DNA of 8,086 bases from an uncultured Clostridia bacterium. Its GTDB lineage: Bacteria; Bacillota; Clostridia; Lachnospirales; Lachnospiraceae. The notes beneath the pieces are model-generated. The model saw nothing but the letters and a program-made list of their open reading frames with translations. It searched no databases and was not told the origin of the DNA. The stretch lies in assembly GCA_945622055.1 (NCBI GenBank), contig CALZBV010000110.1, forward strand, positions 1-8,086. Reading direction: 5' to 3'. Below are positions 5,777-8,086 of this stretch, one piece after another (position 1 is the first letter of the stretch; every line of letters begins with the position of its first letter). A program made the translations under genes and the position numbers.

Positions 5777-7456
5777 TTATTTCTTTTCAAGATCTTCCTC
5801 AGAAAATGCGTCTGAAATTGCCGCTCCCGGTGCAACCATCGGCCAAACCTTATCATCGCTGTCAATCTGGCAGTCAATCACAAACGGTCTGTCCTCAGAA
5901 AATGCATCTGAAAGGGCAGCCTCGAACTCTTCTCTTGTCTTAACTGTCTTTCCTGCAACCCCCATTCCCTCTGCAACCTTAACAAAATCTACTGCATCGT
6001 TTAAGGTCGTGTTGGAATAACGCTTTCCGTAGAACAGCGTCTGCCACTGGCGTACCATGCCAAGCACATGATTGTTGATGACAACCTGAATCATCGGAAT
6101 TCCATATCTTGCCGCAGTTGCAAGCTCATTCAGGTTCATACGGAAACAGCCGTCACCGGCAATGTTAATGACTCTCTTATCCGGCATACCAACCTTTGCA
6201 CCCATTGCAGCCCCAAAGCCGTAGCCCATAGTACCAAGACCACCGGAAGTAAGAAGCGTACGCGGGTTCTTATACTTATAAAACTGTGCTGCCCACATCT
6301 GGTGCTGACCTACCTCGGTAACGATAATCGCATCACCTGCCGTCTTCTCGTAAATCTTATCAATGATATATGGTCCGTTCAGCCCCTGAGCCGGAATCAT
6401 CAGCGGGTACTTTTCCTTGTACTCCATAATATGCTGCATCCACTCCGGATTAGACTTTTTCTCAATCTTTGCATTTAATACCGTTAATACTTCCTTCAGA
6501 TCACCAATCACAGAAGCATCCGTCGTCACGTTCTTATTAATCTCCGCCGGATCAATATCCAGGTGAAGAACCTTTGCATCTCTCGCAAACTTCTTTGTGT
6601 TACCGGTAACACGATCTGAAAAACGCATACCGACAGCAATCAAAAGATCACACTCGGTAACTGCATAGTTTGATGTCTTGGTTCCGTGCATTCCCACCAT
6701 ACCGGTGTAACGCTCGCTTCTTCCGTCAAAAGCACCCTTACCCATTAAGGTATCTGCCACCGGAGCATCCAGCTTTTCAACAAACTCTGCAAGTTCCTTC
6801 CCTGCATCGGAGATAACCGCACCACCACCGACTAAAATCATAGGACGAACGGACTTTCCAATCAGTTCTACTGCATTCTCAACGTCCTCAGCTAAAATCG
6901 TATCCTTCTTTCTCGTAATCTCTTCCGGCGTTTCTGCAGTAAATTCGCACATTGCAGCCGTAACATCCTTTGTAATATCTACAAGAACCGGCCCCGGTCT
7001 TCCGCTCTTTGCAATCTTAAATGCGCGGCGAATCGTCTCAGCCAGCTTATTGATATCCTTGACGATGAAACTATGCTTCGTAATCGGCATAACAACGCCT
7101 GCAATGTCCACCTCCTGGAAGGTATCTCTTCCGAGAAGGGAAACACCTACGTTACAGGTAATTGCAACCACCGGAACGGAGTCCATGTGAGCCGTTGCAA
7201 TACCGGTTACAAGATTTGTTGCCCCCGGACCGCTCGTTGCCATACAGACACCGACCTTACCGGTAGCTCTTGCATAACCGTCAGCCGCATGTGCAGCTCC
7301 CTGCTCGTGGGAAGTCAGAACGTGACGAATCCTGTCCTGATACTGATATAATGCATCGTAAATATTTAAAATCGTACCGCCCGGATAACCGAATACGGTA
7401 TCAACACCCTGTTCTAAGAGACACTCAAGTACAATCTGTGCACCGCTCAACTTCAT
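5777..7456 (-). CDS. ilvB: Acetolactate synthase, large catalytic subunit
   Basis: This 559-aa ThDP enzyme joins two pyruvates to 2-acetolactate, or pyruvate and 2-oxobutyrate to 2-aceto-2-hydroxybutyrate: the first common step to valine, leucine and isoleucine. The N-terminal PYR domain (1 to about 170) has FGYPGGTILNIYDAL (22-36), the catalytic Glu51 in SHEQGAAHAADGYAR, and LLGRDTFQEVDI (107-118). The middle domain covers about 190-330. The C-terminal PP domain has the ThDP/Mg motif GDG (434-436) to NN (461-462), then VLGMVRQWQ (464-472). The motif LLGRDTFQEVDI and the biosynthetic gene context favour the anabolic enzyme over the catabolic AlsS type. AAAGGAG (7464-7470) sits 7 nt before the ATG. 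The gene lies 23 bp after ilvD in one operon. No ilvN is adjacent downstream, so the regulatory subunit must be elsewhere if it exists. The C-terminus contains the near-repeat SDAFSED / SDAFSEE. Confidence 0.96.
   Translation of the reverse strand: MKLSGAQIVLECLLEQGVDTVFGYPGGTILNIYDALYQYQDRIRHVLTSHEQGAAHAADGYARATGKVGVCMATSGPGATNLVTGIATAHMDSVPVVAITCNVGVSLLGRDTFQEVDIAGVVMPITKHSFIVKDINKLAETIRRAFKIAKSGRPGPVLVDITKDVTAAMCEFTAETPEEITRKKDTILAEDVENAVELIGKSVRPMILVGGGAVISDAGKELAEFVEKLDAPVADTLMGKGAFDGRSERYTGMVGMHGTKTSNYAVTECDLLIAVGMRFSDRVTGNTKKFARDAKVLHLDIDPAEINKNVTTDASVIGDLKEVLTVLNAKIEKKSNPEWMQHIMEYKEKYPLMIPAQGLNGPYIIDKIYEKTAGDAIIVTEVGQHQMWAAQFYKYKNPRTLLTSGGLGTMGYGFGAAMGAKVGMPDKRVINIAGDGCFRMNLNELATAARYGIPMIQVVINNHVLGMVRQWQTLFYGKRYSNTTLNDAVDFVKVAEGMGVAGKTVKTREEFEAALSDAFSEDRPFVIDCQIDSDDKVWPMVAPGAAISDAFSEEDLEKK
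5796..5817. repeat. Short direct repeat inside ilvB, copy 1
   Basis: This 22-bp stretch matches 5892-5913 at 21 of 22 bases. The copies are 96 bp apart, exactly 32 codons, so both encode SDAFSE in frame near the C-terminus of IlvB. Confidence 0.7.
5892..5913. repeat. Short direct repeat inside ilvB, copy 2
   Basis: This is the partner of 5796-5817, with one G/A difference. It encodes SDAFSED in the conserved C-terminal part of IlvB. Confidence 0.7.
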
Positions 7457-7479
7457 AATCTTTCTCCTTTACGCGTTAC

Positions 7480-8086
7480 TTATTTCATTTCAAGAACTGC
7501 ACCCTTGCAGGAAGCAGATACCATGGAAGCATATCTTGCAAGATAACCGGTCTTAACCTTCGGCTCTCTCGGCTGCCACTTCGCACGTCTTGCCGCAAGC
7601 TCCTCATCGCTGAGCTTAACGTTAATCGTATTGGCATTGATGTTAATCTGGATAATATCGCCCTCTTCCACAAGCGCAATCGGGCCACCCACAGCCGCCT
7701 CCGGGCAAACATGACCGATAGAAGCACCACGGCTTGCGCCGGAAAAGCGTCCGTCAGTAATGAGTGCAACGGTAGAACCAAGTCCCATACCGGCAATCGC
7801 AGAGGTCGGATTTAACATCTCTCTCATTCCAGGGCCACCCTTCGGTCCCTCGTAACGAATCACAACAACATCACCGGCAACAATCTTACCACCGAGAATT
7901 GCCGCAATAGCATCCTCTTCGCAGTCAAATACGCGTGCCGGTCCTTCATGCTCAAGCATCTCCGGAACAACCGCAGAACGCTTAACCACACAGGAATCCG
8001 GTGCAAGATTTCCCTTTAATACTGCAATACCGCCGGTCTGGCTGTACGGATTATCTACCGGACGAATGACCTCCTCATTGATGTTC
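7480..8086 (-). CDS. ilvD: Dihydroxy-acid dehydratase, C-terminal 201 residues
   Basis: The frame is open to the right edge, so the start and the N-terminal two thirds lie outside. The full protein is usually about 555-570 aa. IlvD dehydrates 2,3-dihydroxy-acids to 2-oxo acids, the third step of valine and isoleucine synthesis, and carries an Fe-S cluster. The cluster cysteines lie in the unseen N-terminal part. The visible part has typical C-terminal motifs: NPYSQTGGIAVLKGNLAPDS, then VVIRYEGPKGGPGMREMLNP, and the family signature ALITDGRFSGASRGASIGH followed by PEAAVGGPIALVEEGD. The stop is 23 bp from the ilvB start, consistent with an ilvD-ilvB operon. I see no frameshift or truncation. 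The promoter and any leader control lie outside the window. Confidence 0.96.
   Translation of the reverse strand, partial: NINEEVIRPVDNPYSQTGGIAVLKGNLAPDSCVVKRSAVVPEMLEHEGPARVFDCEEDAIAAILGGKIVAGDVVVIRYEGPKGGPGMREMLNPTSAIAGMGLGSTVALITDGRFSGASRGASIGHVCPEAAVGGPIALVEEGDIIQININANTINVKLSDEELAARRAKWQPREPKVKTGYLARYASMVSASCKGAVLEMK

Noticed and set aside
1..8086. Search for CRISPR repeats, tRNA, rRNA, insertion sequences, phage or defence genes
   Set aside because: I saw no regularly spaced repeats, cloverleaf, transposase motif or toxin-antitoxin pair. The window is almost filled by housekeeping and metabolic genes.

Overview
This window is ordinary chromosomal DNA of a Firmicute, most likely a clostridium of the Lachnospiraceae type. 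The grounds are moderate GC, strong AGGAGG-type ribosome binding sites, a clostridial style of IlvB and short SerA, a ferredoxin-domain aldo/keto reductase, and the tail of a BspA-like leucine-rich-repeat protein. The family assignment is an inference from protein style; no marker gene is present. Every credible gene lies on the minus strand, so the window reads from right to left.

Right part (8086 to 5777), branched-chain amino acid synthesis. It holds the C-terminal third of ilvD (dihydroxy-acid dehydratase) and, 23 bp downstream, a complete ilvB (acetolactate synthase catalytic subunit). No ilvN regulatory subunit lies next to ilvB.

Middle part (5776 to 3355), serine synthesis. A consensus sigma-A promoter (TTGACA, 17 bp, TATAAT) overlaps a 13-bp palindrome and drives serC (phosphoserine aminotransferase) and then serA (3-phosphoglycerate dehydrogenase), 20 bp apart. 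A long imperfect hairpin follows serA. No serB is seen.

Junction (3354 to 3048). A 45-codon fragment with a BspA-like LRR tail ends at a strong hairpin terminator. A good extended -10 promoter then starts the next unit.

Left part (3047 to 1), three enzyme genes: a zinc nucleoside deaminase, an aldo/keto reductase with two 4Fe-4S clusters, and an alpha/beta hydrolase that runs off the left end. They probably share the promoter near 3122-3150. Their substrates cannot be named from sequence.

I see no CRISPR array, tRNA, rRNA, insertion sequence, phage gene or defence system. The points most worth checking are the serC promoter with its palindrome, the LRR remnant, an unexplained coding-like frame ahead of the reductase, and an Ala where SerA normally has its catalytic Glu. 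I did not find a new biological system here.
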